NCBI RefSeq assembly: GCF_010811875.1
Contig: NZ_VKHP01000005.1
Coordinates: 1 to 64,000, forward strand
Length of the DNA stretch: 64,000 nt
Source of the DNA: Bradyrhizobium uaiense
GTDB lineage: Bacteria; Pseudomonadota; Alphaproteobacteria; Rhizobiales; Xanthobacteraceae
Direction: 5' to 3'
Positions within the stretch are counted from its first letter, which is position 1. Each line of letters begins with the position of its first letter. The notes under the pieces were generated by a model. That model was not told where the DNA came from and made no database searches. It was given only the letters and a program-made list of their open reading frames with translations. Shown piece by piece: positions 41,537-50,413 of this stretch. The position numbers and the translations under genes were made by a program.

Positions 41537-44050
41537 ATGACAGTAATGGGCCACAGCGAAGAGCGCAGCGCCGCTGATCCTGCTGGGGCGACGGACACGT
41601 CGTCGCTCGATGGAGCCGTGCGGCCGCGCCGCAGACGGCTGTTCGTTAAATACGCAACACTGTTCGTCGCGGTCGTCACCGTCGCGTTGCTGTTCAGCGG
41701 CGTGTTCGATGCGCTCTCCTATTATCGCGAGCATCGCCGGGCATTGGTCCGCATTCAGCGCGAGCAGGCCACGGCCGCGGCCGGCAAGATCAGCCAGTTC
41801 ATCACGGAGATTGAGGGCCAGCTCGGTTGGACAACGCAATTGCCCTGGTCTGCTGGGGTCTTCGATCAACGCCGCTTCGATGCGCTGCGGCTGTTGCGGC
41901 AGGTCCCTGCGGTGACCGAGCTCGCCCAGACAGACGCCACCGGCAAGGAACGTCTGCGCGTTTCGCGGATCGGGATGGACGTGATCGACAGCGGGCTCGA
42001 CTTGTCGCGCGAGTCGAAGCTCACCGAGACGGTCGCGCGGAAGGTCTACTACGGGCCGGTCTATTTCCGCGGCGAGTCCGAACCCTACATGACCCTCGCA
42101 GTCGCGGGTGCACGGCGCGACGCCGGGGTGAGCATCGCCGAGGTCAATCTCAAGCTGATCTGGGACGTCGTCTCGCAGATCAAGGTCGGAGAGGGTGGCC
42201 ACGCCTATGTGGTGGACTGGCAGGGAAGGCTGATCGCGCATCCCGATATCAGTCAGGTGCTGCGCAATATCGATGTCTCGCAGCTTCCGCAGGTGCGCAC
42301 GGCGCTGTCGCGCGGACCGCGCGGCGATGCCAGCCAGCCGGACACATTGAGCCAGGCAAAAAACCTTCGGGGTGAGATCGTGCTTACCGCCTCGGCGCCG
42401 ATCAATCCGCTCGGCTGGCATGTCTTCGTCGAGCTGCCGATCAGCGAGGCCTATGCGCCGCTCTACGCGGCGCTCTATCGCCTCGGTTTGATCGTGCTCG
42501 CCGGCCTGATCTTCGCGGCGCTGGCCGGCATGTTCCTGGCGCGCCGCATGGTCGGACCGATCGAGACGCTGCAGCTTGGCGCTGCGCGCATTGGCGCCGG
42601 CGACCTCTCTCAACGTATCGCGGTGAAGACCGGCGACGAGCTCGAGGCGCTCGCCGATCAGTTCAACGACATGGCCGGCCGCCTGCAGGAGTCTTACGCG
42701 GATCTCGAGACGAAGGTCGAAAGCCGCACCGCCGAACTTGAACGCTCGGTCGCGGAGTTGCGCGCGCTCAGTGAGGTGACACGCGCGGTGAACTCGACGA
42801 TTGACTTGCAGACCGTGCTGTCGACCATTCTGGCGAATGCGATTTCGCTCGCCGGCATGGAATCCGGCGGAATCTATGTCGTCGATCCGGCAACACGAAA
42901 GCTTCAGTTGCGTGCGGCGCACGGCATCACCGCCGAGGAGCTCGCGCTGCTGCGCGCGCAACCGGACCACGAGCGCCACCTGCAGCGCCGCCTGGGGAAG
43001 GACAATCACGCCCGCCCCTTCAATGTTGACATTCACCTCGAGCCCGACACGGAGGTGCGCGCGCTGCTCTATCGCATCGGCATTCTTGCGCCGTTGACGA
43101 TTCCGTTGCACGATCCGGCGAACGGCACACTCATCGGTGCATTGGTGGTGAACCAGCAGGCGCCCGGTCAGATTCCGGCCGAAACGATCGAGCTGTTACA
43201 GACCTTTGCGGCGCAATCCGTTCTGGCGATCCGCAACGCCCATCTGTTCGCCGAGATCGAGGCGAAGGGCCGCCAGCTCGAGCTCGCGAGCCAGCACAAG
43301 TCCCAGTTCCTCGCCAATATGAGTCATGAGCTGCGCACGCCGCTCAACGCCATCATCGGACTGACCGAGATGCTGGTTTCGAGCGCTGCGCACTTCGGCA
43401 CCGAAAAGGCATCCGAGCCGCTGCGCCGGGTGCATCGCGCCGGCACGCACCTGCTCGCGCTGATCAACCAGGTGCTCGATCTTTCCAAGATCGAGGCCGG
43501 CAAGCTCGATGTCGCGCCAGAGCGCGTCCATCTCGCGAGCTTGCTCGATGACGTGCTCGGCACGGCGCGCCAGCTTGCCGAGCAGAACAACAACAGCTTG
43601 AGCCTGCGCGTGCCGGAGAAGCTCGGCTCGCTCACGGTCGATCCGACGCGGCTGCGCCAGATCCTGCTCAACCTTCTGAGCAACGCCTGCAAGTTCACCA
43701 AACAGGGCGAGGTGACGTTGAGCGCGGGGCGTGTGACGACGGGTGCGCGCGACTGGATCACCTTCACGGTCGCCGATACCGGCATCGGCATGACGGCGCA
43801 GCAGCAGGAGCGGCTGTTCGAGGATTTCAGCCAGGCCGATCCCTCGACAGCGCGCCGTTACGGCGGCACCGGGCTCGGGCTCGCGATCACGCGCCGGCTC
43901 GCGCGCATGATGGGTGGCGACGTGAAGGTCGCAAGCGAGCCCGGCAAGGGCTCGACCTTTTCGGTCCGCCTGCCCGCCGGGGCAGGCGGTGAGGAGCAGG
44001 CAGCCGAGCCCGCGCCACATCGAATGTCTGGTGGCGCTGCTGATCCATAA
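41537..44050 (+). CDS. membrane sensor histidine kinase (cache - HAMP - GAF - HisKA - HATPase)
   Basis: An 837-residue sensor. Membrane helix 1 (about 36-58) and helix 2 (about 315-340) enclose a 250-residue extracytoplasmic cache-like domain ([37 protein letters not shown]). Then HAMP ([12 protein letters not shown]), a GAF domain (about 430-590), HisKA with phospho-acceptor His597 ([16 protein letters not shown]), and HATPase ([30 protein letters not shown]). No receiver domain is attached; the single-domain receiver at 44813-45187 is the likely partner. Start ATG 41537. The ligand of the outer domain is unknown, but the nearby solute-binding proteins could present it. Confidence 0.93.
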   Translation: MTVMGHSEERSAADPAGATDTSSLDGAVRPRRRRLFVKYATLFVAVVTVALLFSGVFDALSYYREHRRALVRIQREQATAAAGKISQFITEIEGQLGWTTQLPWSAGVFDQRRFDALRLLRQVPAVTELAQTDATGKERLRVSRIGMDVIDSGLDLSRESKLTETVARKVYYGPVYFRGESEPYMTLAVAGARRDAGVSIAEVNLKLIWDVVSQIKVGEGGHAYVVDWQGRLIAHPDISQVLRNIDVSQLPQVRTALSRGPRGDASQPDTLSQAKNLRGEIVLTASAPINPLGWHVFVELPISEAYAPLYAALYRLGLIVLAGLIFAALAGMFLARRMVGPIETLQLGAARIGAGDLSQRIAVKTGDELEALADQFNDMAGRLQESYADLETKVESRTAELERSVAELRALSEVTRAVNSTIDLQTVLSTILANAISLAGMESGGIYVVDPATRKLQLRAAHGITAEELALLRAQPDHERHLQRRLGKDNHARPFNVDIHLEPDTEVRALLYRIGILAPLTIPLHDPANGTLIGALVVNQQAPGQIPAETIELLQTFAAQSVLAIRNAHLFAEIEAKGRQLELASQHKSQFLANMSHELRTPLNAIIGLTEMLVSSAAHFGTEKASEPLRRVHRAGTHLLALINQVLDLSKIEAGKLDVAPERVHLASLLDDVLGTARQLAEQNNNSLSLRVPEKLGSLTVDPTRLRQILLNLLSNACKFTKQGEVTLSAGRVTTGARDWITFTVADTGIGMTAQQQERLFEDFSQADPSTARRYGGTGLGLAITRRLARMMGGDVKVASEPGKGSTFSVRLPAGAGGEEQAAEPAPHRMSGGAADP

Positions 44051-44575
44051 CGGCTTCTCGAATCGGTCCTCTCGCAACGCGACGGTCGCCTGCGCCTTCT
44101 AACCCCGACCGCAACGATGCTCTCGCACGACCGGGACTGGCTTGCCGCCAATTATCTGCCGTTGCAATTGAATGTTCCCCGATCCGGGCTACGGCGAAGT
44201 GATGCGATACGATCCGGAGGTTCGGCACGCACCGCGTCGAACGGCGATCAGCGTCTCTGGGCACGGCGCCCGGATTCTGGGCGGCAATCCGGACATGATG
44301 CTGTTCCACGAGCGCGATGCCGTTCAAGCTCGCCCTGATGGCCGGCACGCCGGGCGGCCGCGCCGTCGAGCTTGACTACAAGGACATGGGTGCGCGTTTC
44401 GGCGTATCGCGCACCCATGTGCAGAAAATCGTACAGGACGCAGCGCGCGGGACTGGTCGCGGCGACCGGTTGTGGCAGACGTTTCGTCGCGCTGACGCCG
44501 GCGATCAGGCGGGATCGCTTTATCGCCGAGAGCATGTCCGGGCGTGACATGCCGTTCAAATATCGCGCGGCGTGA
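44051..44575 (+). pseudogene. broken helix-turn-helix regulator gene, about three frameshifts
   Basis: A single protein can be followed only by changing frame. First LLTPTATMLSHDRDWLAANY (near 44093-44153), then FPDPGYGEVMRYDPEVRHA (from 44175), then PFKLALMAGTPGGRAVELD and YKDMGARFGVSRTHVQKIV (from 44320), then RAGLVAATGCGRRFVALTP to the stop near 44575. The GARFGVSRTHVQKIVQDA part is a helix-turn-helix. The 5' end is missing next to the kinase stop. It was probably a MarR/GntR-like regulator. Exact shift points cannot be fixed by eye. Confidence 0.65.
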
Positions 44576-44812
44576 CATAGAGGCTGTCTCGCGCGTCGCT
44601 TGTTGGTTGCGCAGAGGTTCCCAGCTGACGCAAAATGTTGTAACGCCGCTCGGGTGGCTCTGCTAAATGTAGCCCGTGGCAGAGCTGTTCGGGGCATTTA
44701 TGACATTTCAGGATTGCTCAAAAGACCCGGAGGCGCCAGCGCGCCGCGCTCATCAGCGGTGCCGACTGCCGCGAATATTGTGCCCTGGGGCGCGACGAGG
44801 ACCGTAACAGCC

Positions 44813-45187
44813 GTGCCGAAAATCCTCTACGCCGAAGACAACGAGGACAACATCTACCTCATCCGCATGCGCTTCAACCTGTTGGACGCATACCAGTTGC
44901 TCGTCGCCGAGGACGGCGAGAGCGCCATCGCGGTCGCGCGCGCCGAGCGGCCGGACCTGATCCTGATGGATCTCGGGCTGCCGGTGGTCGACGGCTGGGA
45001 GGCGACGCGGCGTCTCAAGACCGATCCGGCGACGCGCGCCATTCCGATCATCGCACTCTCTGCCCACGCGCTCGCCGGCGCGCGCGAGAAAGCGCTCGCC
45101 GCGGGGTGCGACGAATTCGACACCAAGCCGGTTGAATTCGATCGCCTTCTGGCGAAGATCGAGCATATCTTGCGAGAGCGACGGTGA
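44813..45187 (+). CDS. single-domain response regulator
   Basis: A 124-residue CheY-like receiver: acidic pocket in ILYAEDNEDN, phospho-acceptor Asp in LILMDLGLPVVDGWEA, Ser/Thr in IIALSAHALAG and Lys in DTKPVEFDRL. There is no output domain. GTG 44813 is used because the domain begins there; the frame is open upstream but not protein-like. It is the probable partner of the histidine kinase at 41537-44050, with the broken HTH gene between them. It lies 39 bases before a solute-binding protein gene. Confidence 0.9.
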   Translation: MPKILYAEDNEDNIYLIRMRFNLLDAYQLLVAEDGESAIAVARAERPDLILMDLGLPVVDGWEATRRLKTDPATRAIPIIALSAHALAGAREKALAAGCDEFDTKPVEFDRLLAKIEHILRERR

Positions 45188-45226
45188 GGTCGTCCGCGCG
45201 ACACGATGCGACCAAGATAGGATCGA

Positions 45227-46210
45227 ATGAAACGCCGCGATTTCATGACGTTTCTTGCCGGGGTGGTCGCGGGCTTTCCGCGTCCGGCGAGTTCCACCAG
45301 CCGGCCGCGCCATATCGGCGTGCTGATGGGCGTCGATGGAGCCGACGCCTCGGCGCAAGCGCGCGTGGCGGCGTTCCGCGAGGCCCTCGCCGAGCTAGGC
45401 TGGACGGAGGGCCCCAATCTTCGGATTGATGTCCGCTGGACAGCCGGCGACATCCAGCGCATGCGGTCCGAGGCGGCCGCGCTGGTCGCGGAGGCGCCTG
45501 ACGCGGTCCTGGCGAGCGGCACGCCGGCGATCGCCGCGTTGCGCGACGCGACGACGACCATCCCGATTGTGTTCGTAACTTACGGCGATCCAGTCACGCG
45601 CGGCTGGGTAGCCAGCCTCGCGCAGCCCGGCGGCAACGTCACAGGCCTCGCCAATTTCGAGGCTTCAATCGGCAGCAAGTGGCTTGAACTGCTGCGCGAG
45701 ATCGCTCCGCACATCGCGCGCGTCGCGCTCCTCTCCAATCCACACACCGAACCCCCCTCACTGTTCATAAAATCCATCAAGACGGCGGCGACCGCTCTCG
45801 GCATCGAGGCGCTGACGGCGGACGTTTACGATGACGGCGAGATCAGCCAGGCCATCAGCAATATCGGCCGCAATGGCGATGGCGGCCTGATCGCGCTACC
45901 GGATATATTCAACACGACGCATCGCGCGACGATCATTGCTGAGGCAGCGCGCCATCGCGTTCCTGCCATCTACTCGCTGCGTTTTTTCGCGCTAGCCGGT
46001 GGACTGATCTCGTACGGGATCGACAATCTCGACGTCTACCGGCGCGCGGCGTCCTACGTGGATCACATTCTCAACGGTGCGCGGCCGGCCGACCTGCCGG
46101 TGCAGCTACCGAGCAAGTTCGAGTGTGTGATCAACCTGACGACGGCCAAGGCCCTCGGTCTCGTCATCACGCCGAGACTGCGGGTGATGGCGAACGAAAT
46201 GATTGAGTAG
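45227..46210 (+). CDS. ABC_sub_bind (TrpX-like) periplasmic solute-binding protein
   Basis: A 327-residue exported protein with MKRRDFMTFLAGVVAGFPRP as signal (twin-arginine type) and the PF04392-type fold: FREALAELGWTEGPNLRID, LAQPGGNVTGLANFEASIG, HILNGARPADLPVQLPSKF. No permease or ATPase is adjacent. It follows a receiver gene just as its paralogue (39876-40853) follows a receiver-phosphatase gene. This repeated pairing suggests a sensing role. Start ATG 45227. Confidence 0.9.
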   Translation: MKRRDFMTFLAGVVAGFPRPASSTSRPRHIGVLMGVDGADASAQARVAAFREALAELGWTEGPNLRIDVRWTAGDIQRMRSEAAALVAEAPDAVLASGTPAIAALRDATTTIPIVFVTYGDPVTRGWVASLAQPGGNVTGLANFEASIGSKWLELLREIAPHIARVALLSNPHTEPPSLFIKSIKTAATALGIEALTADVYDDGEISQAISNIGRNGDGGLIALPDIFNTTHRATIIAEAARHRVPAIYSLRFFALAGGLISYGIDNLDVYRRAASYVDHILNGARPADLPVQLPSKFECVINLTTAKALGLVITPRLRVMANEMIE

Positions 46211-46735
46211 TCGGCGACCTGGGTCCACACACCGACCCGATGGATGGCGGTTGTCGCGGCTGAAGGGGTCCGCAGGCTTCTCGCCTTCCGCGCAGCCGGA
46301 TACAGAACCATCGTGCCGCGATTCATGACAATTAAGATTCGTCCCAAGGCCTGGCCCGACCATACGCGGCATGCTGTTCGGGTGACAGCCGGCAGGCGAG
46401 GTCTCAAGCGCTCCGCGGCCCGAACGATCGGCGCGCGCGTAACACCCGCTCGCCCGGTCTGGTTTGCATGGTCGTCATTCCCGATGCGGTGCGATCGAGG
46501 TCGAGATTCATGACGTTTCAGCACGCTTCATGACCGGCACAAGGACGACAGCGCGGGCTTGCACGAATCTGCCTGCATGGCGGCGGAATGGGCCGTGACC
46601 ATGGGACCAGCGGCGCGCGCAGTATTGCCGCCTGCGCGGGTTCAACGGCGTGCTGAGCTGGAGCATCGAGTGTCGGAGTGCGAGGAAATCATTCACTTCG
46701 GGAAAGAAAGCGGCGCGCCGGCCGATCGGTCTGGA
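46211..46735. other. gene-free stretch
   Basis: Several short frames exist on both strands but none has a good start, a signal peptide or a recognisable domain. It begins the zone of broken genes. No repeats or stem-loops stood out. Confidence 0.4.
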
Positions 46736-47460
46736 ATGGCGCTCGCCGCAGGGGACGCCGGTTTCCGTCCGTGGGGTGCCTGGACGTCGCTGTTCTGGGT
46801 GGCGGCGGCCGAAGTCATCCGCGCGCTGGTCGATCTCGGCCTCGACCGCGCGCCGCTGCCGCGAGTGCTCGCATCACGCTCTCGTGGGTCACGCCATTGA
46901 TCGTGCTGCTCGTCGCGGTGCGGATCGCGCGCGAGTCATTTGCCACGTATTGCAATTTGCGCAGGCCACACGGCGCCGCTGTTGCGCTCGCGGTCGGAAC
47001 GTTTCTGGTAGCCGAAATCGTTTTGCGCGGCATACCGTATCTGGCGACCGGTAGCCTCAGAAACAACCTTCCGGTCGAAGACTACCAGGCGATGATCGCC
47101 CCCGGCATGTGGCCCTGGTGGTACGTGTTGAAGTACTGGCCTGCGGCGATCTTTGCGCCGCTGGTCGAAGAGACGGCCTATCGCGGATTCCTCTGGCGTG
47201 GCCTTGCCGCTTCGCGGCTCGGCCATGGCGGTTCCCTGCTCGTCAGCGCGCTGTTCTTCGCTGCGGTCCACTATCACTACTACATCCAGGGCGGCCAAGT
47301 CGTCCTGGGAGCGCTGATCAGCCCCTTCATCTTCGGCTTGATCTTCGGCTTCGTGCGTTGGCGCAGCGGCAGCACCATCGCCGCGATGATCACCCACGCG
47401 CTCGGGAATATCGCACTTTCCGTGCTGACCGTGCTGGCCGTTCGGCACGGTTGGCCATGA
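46736..47460 (+). pseudogene. CPBP (CAAX/Abi-type) membrane protease, frameshifted near the N-terminus
   Basis: From ATG 46736 one frame gives GAWTSLFWVAAAEVIRALVD; near 46865-46885 the protein continues in another frame as ITLSWVTPLIVLLVAVRIA and runs to the stop at 47460. The C-terminal part keeps the CPBP catalytic motifs EETAYRGFLWRG (EExxxR), FFAAVHYHYY (FxxxH) and MITHALGN, plus five or six membrane helices. CPBP proteases are intramembrane metalloenzymes linked to prenyl-protein processing or bacteriocin immunity. A shortened protein from a TTG or GTG near 46900 could still be made. Sequencing error is also possible. Confidence 0.65.
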
Positions 47461-47503
47461 GGGCAGCTCGGTTCACCGCGCATTCATCGAGGGAGTGTCG
47501 CCC

Positions 47504-47668
47504 ATGGTGCGATCCAGGTTCTTGCTTGCCGGCGCTGTGTTGGCCGTGGCAGCACCCGTGCAGGCCGACGAAGGCATGGCTCTTCGATGCAGAATCTCCC
47601 ACGGGCCTGACGATCCAAGGCGCTCGCCGAGAGACCGATGCGCAGACAAGGAGTGCAATCGTGCCTAG
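47504..47668 (+). pseudogene. start of an S46-type peptidase gene, broken by a one-base deletion
   Basis: GAGGGAG before ATG 47504 and a clean signal peptide (RFLLAGAVLAVAAPVQA) lead to DEGM and then unrelated Arg/Cys-rich sequence up to TAG 47668. S46 dipeptidyl-peptidases begin their mature chain with DEGMWLF. Here ATGGCTCTTCGAT would read M-W-L-F-D if one T were restored (ATGTGGCTCTTCGAT). Nothing else of the peptidase follows. The signal peptide may still be expressed as a short chain. The match rests on a short motif. Confidence 0.4.
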
Positions 47669-47969
47669 GCCATTGCGACACCTCATTGTCCCACTGGCGC
47701 TCACATTGTTGGTCGTGAACGGCATTCGATCTGCGTCCCATTCGCACGACTTAGCGCGCCGCGACCGGGTGGCCGAAGAATCCTCGCCACTCCCGGGCGT
47801 GTTTCAAGGTCCAGGAGAAACTTGCGATTCATGGACGGATGGCTGCCGCGCTTGCGCCCGCCACCACGATGGGACGATTGACTGCTCCAATGTCGGGATA
47901 GCATGCATACCACACGAGATCAGGTGTCTCCGCCGGAGCGCTACACCGCTCGGACGACCCGATCATTGA
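47661..47969 (+). CDS. small secreted cysteine-rich protein
   Basis: A 102-residue product from GTG 47661 with AAGGAG eight bases upstream. Signal-like start (RHLIVPLALTLLVVNGIRSA), then a segment CDSWTDGCRACARHHDGTID and CSNVGIACIPHEIRC with six closely spaced cysteines, which suggests a small disulfide-bonded domain. Similar CxxWxDGCxxC arrangements are, as far as I recall, common in secreted rhizobial proteins. It overlaps the end of the broken peptidase start by eight bases. Function unknown. Confidence 0.6.
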   Translation: MPRPLRHLIVPLALTLLVVNGIRSASHSHDLARRDRVAEESSPLPGVFQGPGETCDSWTDGCRACARHHDGTIDCSNVGIACIPHEIRCLRRSATPLGRPDH

Positions 47970-47987
47970 TCGATATCGACGTCGCCC

Positions 47988-48092
47988 ATGACCATGATCC
48001 GAACAGCGACCAAAGAAGACCTGCCCGCCAACGCCACCATCGTGGTCGATACCTGGCGGACCATTGCGCCCGGTAACCAACGGCTATCGTAG
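47988..48092 (+). pseudogene. N-terminal fragment of a GNAT acetyltransferase
   Basis: ATG 47988 opens MTMIRTATKEDLPA and IVVDTWRTIAPG, which is the usual first strand and helix of a GNAT N-acetyltransferase (MIRxATxxDLPAI... VDTWRTTYxG). It stops after 34 codons, before any acetyl-CoA site. The rest of the gene is absent. The match is short. Confidence 0.4.
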
Positions 48093-48170
48093 CTTCCCAT
48101 GGTAGCCGAACTTGCGATTTGTCGGCCAACCCTGACACGAGACAGGTGCAGCATCTCACGCAACGCGCCG

Positions 48171-48326
48171 AGAGAGGAGCCGCCACTCGGCATCCCGCAG
48201 GCAACCGCCAAGAGCCGCATCTTCTACGCGCGGAAACAACTGGCCAAAATTCTCATGAGCGCCGGTTTCGAGGCGGAGCGCTACTGCCGCCCGCACGAGA
48301 TCGCAGAAAATCGAAATCTGGCGTAG
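48171..48326 (+). pseudogene. C-terminal fragment of an ECF-type sigma factor
   Basis: The frame reads LGIPQATAKSRIFYARKQLA (from 48186) then KILMSAGFE and a stop at 48326. This is the DNA-recognition end of sigma-70 region 4 (LGIPxGTVKSRxFYARKxLA) as found in ECF sigma factors. Region 2 and the linker are not visible upstream in any frame. A start-like GTG/ATG at 48099 exists but the sequence between is not sigma-like. Confidence 0.55.
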
Positions 48327-48537
48327 AAGATCCTGGGCCCATGACGTCGCGCTTCTCATCGGCGGCCGAGACTGCGAGGCGCGACGCGTCTATCGCGGTG
48401 AGCTAAGCGATCACGCCGCCAACCGCCGAACATGGCAGGAAGTGCAGGCGCCGGAACCGACGGTGCTCGCTATTCGCCGCGATGGTTACCGTCCCTGCCT
48501 GCTCTTTTATTTTTGCGCGCTACAACCAAGCGTCACG

Positions 48538-48562
48538 TTGTTGGTATTTGTGTTGGTATCGG
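48538..48562 (+). repeat. 25-base direct repeat, left copy
   Basis: Begins TTGTTGGTATTT and ends TATCGG; 23 of 25 bases match the copy at 48757-48781. Each copy itself contains two GTTGGTAT/GTTGGCAT units. It may be a remnant of a recombinase attachment or binding site. Confidence 0.6.
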
Positions 48563-48756
48563 CTGCAATTTCCCCACGAAAACGATTTTGAATTCAATTA
48601 CTTACAACAATGGGCGATTGTTGGCCAGGGGTACCATGTCGAAAACATCAATATAAACAAGAGCTTAATCACCCCCCCTAGTTCGATTCCATATCTTTGG
48701 GAAAATTTCGGATCTCGCTGAAAACACCGGTAAATAGTTAGCTCCAGCTGTCCAAT

Positions 48757-48781
48757 TTGTTGGTATTTTTGTTGGCATCGG
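48757..48781 (+). repeat. 25-base direct repeat, right copy
   Basis: Begins TTGTTGGTATTT and ends CATCGG; same orientation as the copy at 48538-48562, with starts 219 bases apart. Confidence 0.6.
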
Positions 48782-49409
48782 GAAAATTTAACGATCGATG
48801 CGAATTTTGCTATTCCGAACGATGGAATCGAGCAGTTGGCCCGCAGGAACGATGGTGCGGGCGCCATCCCCAAGCAGATCTGATCGACCTCGATTGCCAC
48901 GCCGCGCGACCGAACTTCGACATGGGCGTACGGATCGCTCGCGCTTTTCGGCTCGCGCACGAAGCTCATGCAGCATTGGTTGATCGGATCGACCAATGGC
49001 CCCATCCCAAGACGGCGATGCCGATCAAAGGAGGCGCGCAGGAGGTTCTCGTTTAGGGCGGTTAGCGAATTACCTGCGGTGGCCGACGACTACGTCTCGC
49101 CGGCGGACCGACAACGAGGAACACGGGTGGAGCGCTTACCAAACGTCATCGAGCAACTAACAACGGCTACCTTTATAGCTCGCCGCTCACATTCGGTTCG
49201 AGTTGTTCATGCTTGTCCATCAGGAGCAGGCTCCGTCCTCTGATATCTCGACGACCCAACGCTTGGTACCCGAAGCGCGCCGGAAGTCCATGCAGCAGAT
49301 CGGCTACGGGATTGCCGACGATGCCTCCATCTTAGAACAGACCCGTTATGCGATCGAAATCGAAACTCGTTATCAGACGCTGTTAGAAGTTGCCGTAGTC
49401 CCGACTCCC

Positions 49410-49443
49410 TTGGCCAATTCTGCGTAAGGTTCGAGCACCCGTC
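49410..49443 (+). repeat. about 34-base repeat, copy left of catabolic cluster A
   Basis: The core TTCTGCGTAAG followed by TCGAGCACCCGTC is shared, with two one-base indels and few changes, with 57493-57526. Both are in the same orientation. Together they enclose the GntR / RraA / TRAP / MFS cluster. No open reading frame for a transposase is attached to either copy. Confidence 0.55.
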
Positions 49444-49548
49444 CGACAGCTCGGATCCTACCAGCTATGAGCGGTGAAGAGCTAAGGAACCAAAAAAGCA
49501 AACAACACACGGTACGGTAGGTACGCCGTGGCAGAGGTGCTCGCTCCC

Positions 49549-50232
49549 TCACTGAGTATCAGAGGAGGCGTTTGGGCGTTGCTCGCGCCAATTCTCGCGG
49601 TGCTGAAGGACCCGGGCGTATGACATCGTAAGATGGAGCTGCATCGCGCGTCGCCCGAGCTGTCCATCGCGTAGGCGTGCTGCGATCGTGATGTCCTCGT
49701 GATGGTGAAGGCTCTGAGCGAGTTCTGCCGGTGAGTACAGAAAAAACGACCGCACCACGATTGGCATGTCGATCATTGGCTCTAGGATCGCACGGAGCCG
49801 AGGCGAGCCGGCGAACTCCAGTAGGGTGCGATGAAACTCCCTGTTGGTCGCTTGAATGACCGAGATCGACTCATCGTCGCCTTTTGCGATGGCAGCTGCC
49901 ATGATCTGGTTGCTTGCCTCCAAGCGCTTGGTAAGCTCCTCGTCACCTCGCGCCACTGCACGTTCGGTGGCGTGCGCTTCGAGCAGGATGCGGAGGCGGA
50001 ACGTCTCCTCAATGTCGGCCTCGCTCCATTCCGTTACATGAATGCCTTGGCCGGCGTCCGTCGTCGCGAGTCCGTCCTCAACCAGCCTTCTAAGGGCTGC
50101 CCGCACCGGCGTGCGGCTGAGACCCAGCTCTCTCGCCAGCGGTTCTTCTCGAAGGTGGAAACCGGGCGGGTAATGACCGCCGACAACCCTCAATCGTAGA
50201 ACGCTGTAAGCCCGGTCCTGTCCACCCGCCAT
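49549..50232 (-). CDS. GntR-family (FadR/FCD) transcriptional regulator
   Basis: A 227-residue regulator. The N-terminal winged helix has EPLARELGLSRTPVRAALRR (about 29-48); the C-terminal FCD domain has NREFHRTLLEFAGSPRL and helices with SLHHHEDITIAARLRDG and AMQLHLTMSYARV that carry the usual metal-binding His and Asp. FCD regulators commonly bind carboxylates or sugar acids and repress catabolic operons. It is divergent from the RraA gene, with a GTAC-based dyad in the gap that fits a GntR operator. It is the likely controller of cluster A. Confidence 0.93.
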   Translation of the reverse strand: MAGGQDRAYSVLRLRVVGGHYPPGFHLREEPLARELGLSRTPVRAALRRLVEDGLATTDAGQGIHVTEWSEADIEETFRLRILLEAHATERAVARGDEELTKRLEASNQIMAAAIAKGDDESISVIQATNREFHRTLLEFAGSPRLRAILEPMIDMPIVVRSFFLYSPAELAQSLHHHEDITIAARLRDGQLGRRAMQLHLTMSYARVLQHRENWREQRPNASSDTQ

Positions 50233-50303
50233 TGCCTTACCCCTAAAGCAGAACTCGGAGCTTAGTCCCAGGGGAATTCGTAAGGCAATGGGATTGCTGC
50301 GGA

Positions 50304-50322
50304 TTGTACAAATATTGTACTA
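50304..50322 (+). promoter_or_regulatory. candidate GntR (FCD) operator
   Basis: The 19-base element TTGTACAAATATTGTACTA is nearly palindromic, with GTAC in both arms around AAATATT. It lies between the divergent GntR and RraA genes, 72 bases before the GntR start. FCD-type GntR sites often have the form of short GT-rich/AC-rich dyads with a small AT spacer. Confidence 0.55.
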
Positions 50323-50356
50323 TCTTCTAAATAATTCCGCTGTATCACGAGAAGAA

Positions 50357-50385
50357 TTGACATATTTGTATTTTTTTTGTTTTTA
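50357..50385 (+). promoter_or_regulatory. possible sigma-70 promoter of cluster A
   Basis: TTGACA at 50357-50362, 17 bases, then TTTTTA at 50380-50385, which is a poor -10 match. The start of the RraA gene is 29 bases on. The tract between is a long T run. The -35 match is perfect, the -10 is not, so this is tentative. Confidence 0.35.
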
Positions 50386-50413
50386 GACAGCAAAACAAGA
50401 GGGGGAGGACAGC

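Larger units (their letters stand above)
48327..49409. other. gene-free, more AT-rich stretch with short direct repeats
   Basis: No coding frame on either strand has a convincing start or domain. Base composition around 48500-48820 is clearly richer in A and T than the neighbouring genes, which suggests foreign or decayed DNA. It holds a 25-base direct repeat pair described separately. Confidence 0.5.

Noticed and set aside
41492..43111. 539-codon open frame on the minus strand
   Set aside because: Antisense to the cache-HAMP sensor kinase; no domain and no start signal.
48598..49005. Minus-strand frame of 135 codons in the AT-rich stretch
   Set aside because: No ribosome site and no recognisable domain; the sequence looks random. 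Kept only as part of the gene-free entry.
50370..50386. T-run as a rho-independent terminator
   Set aside because: The T run before the RraA gene has no GC-rich stem upstream and sits in the promoter region instead.
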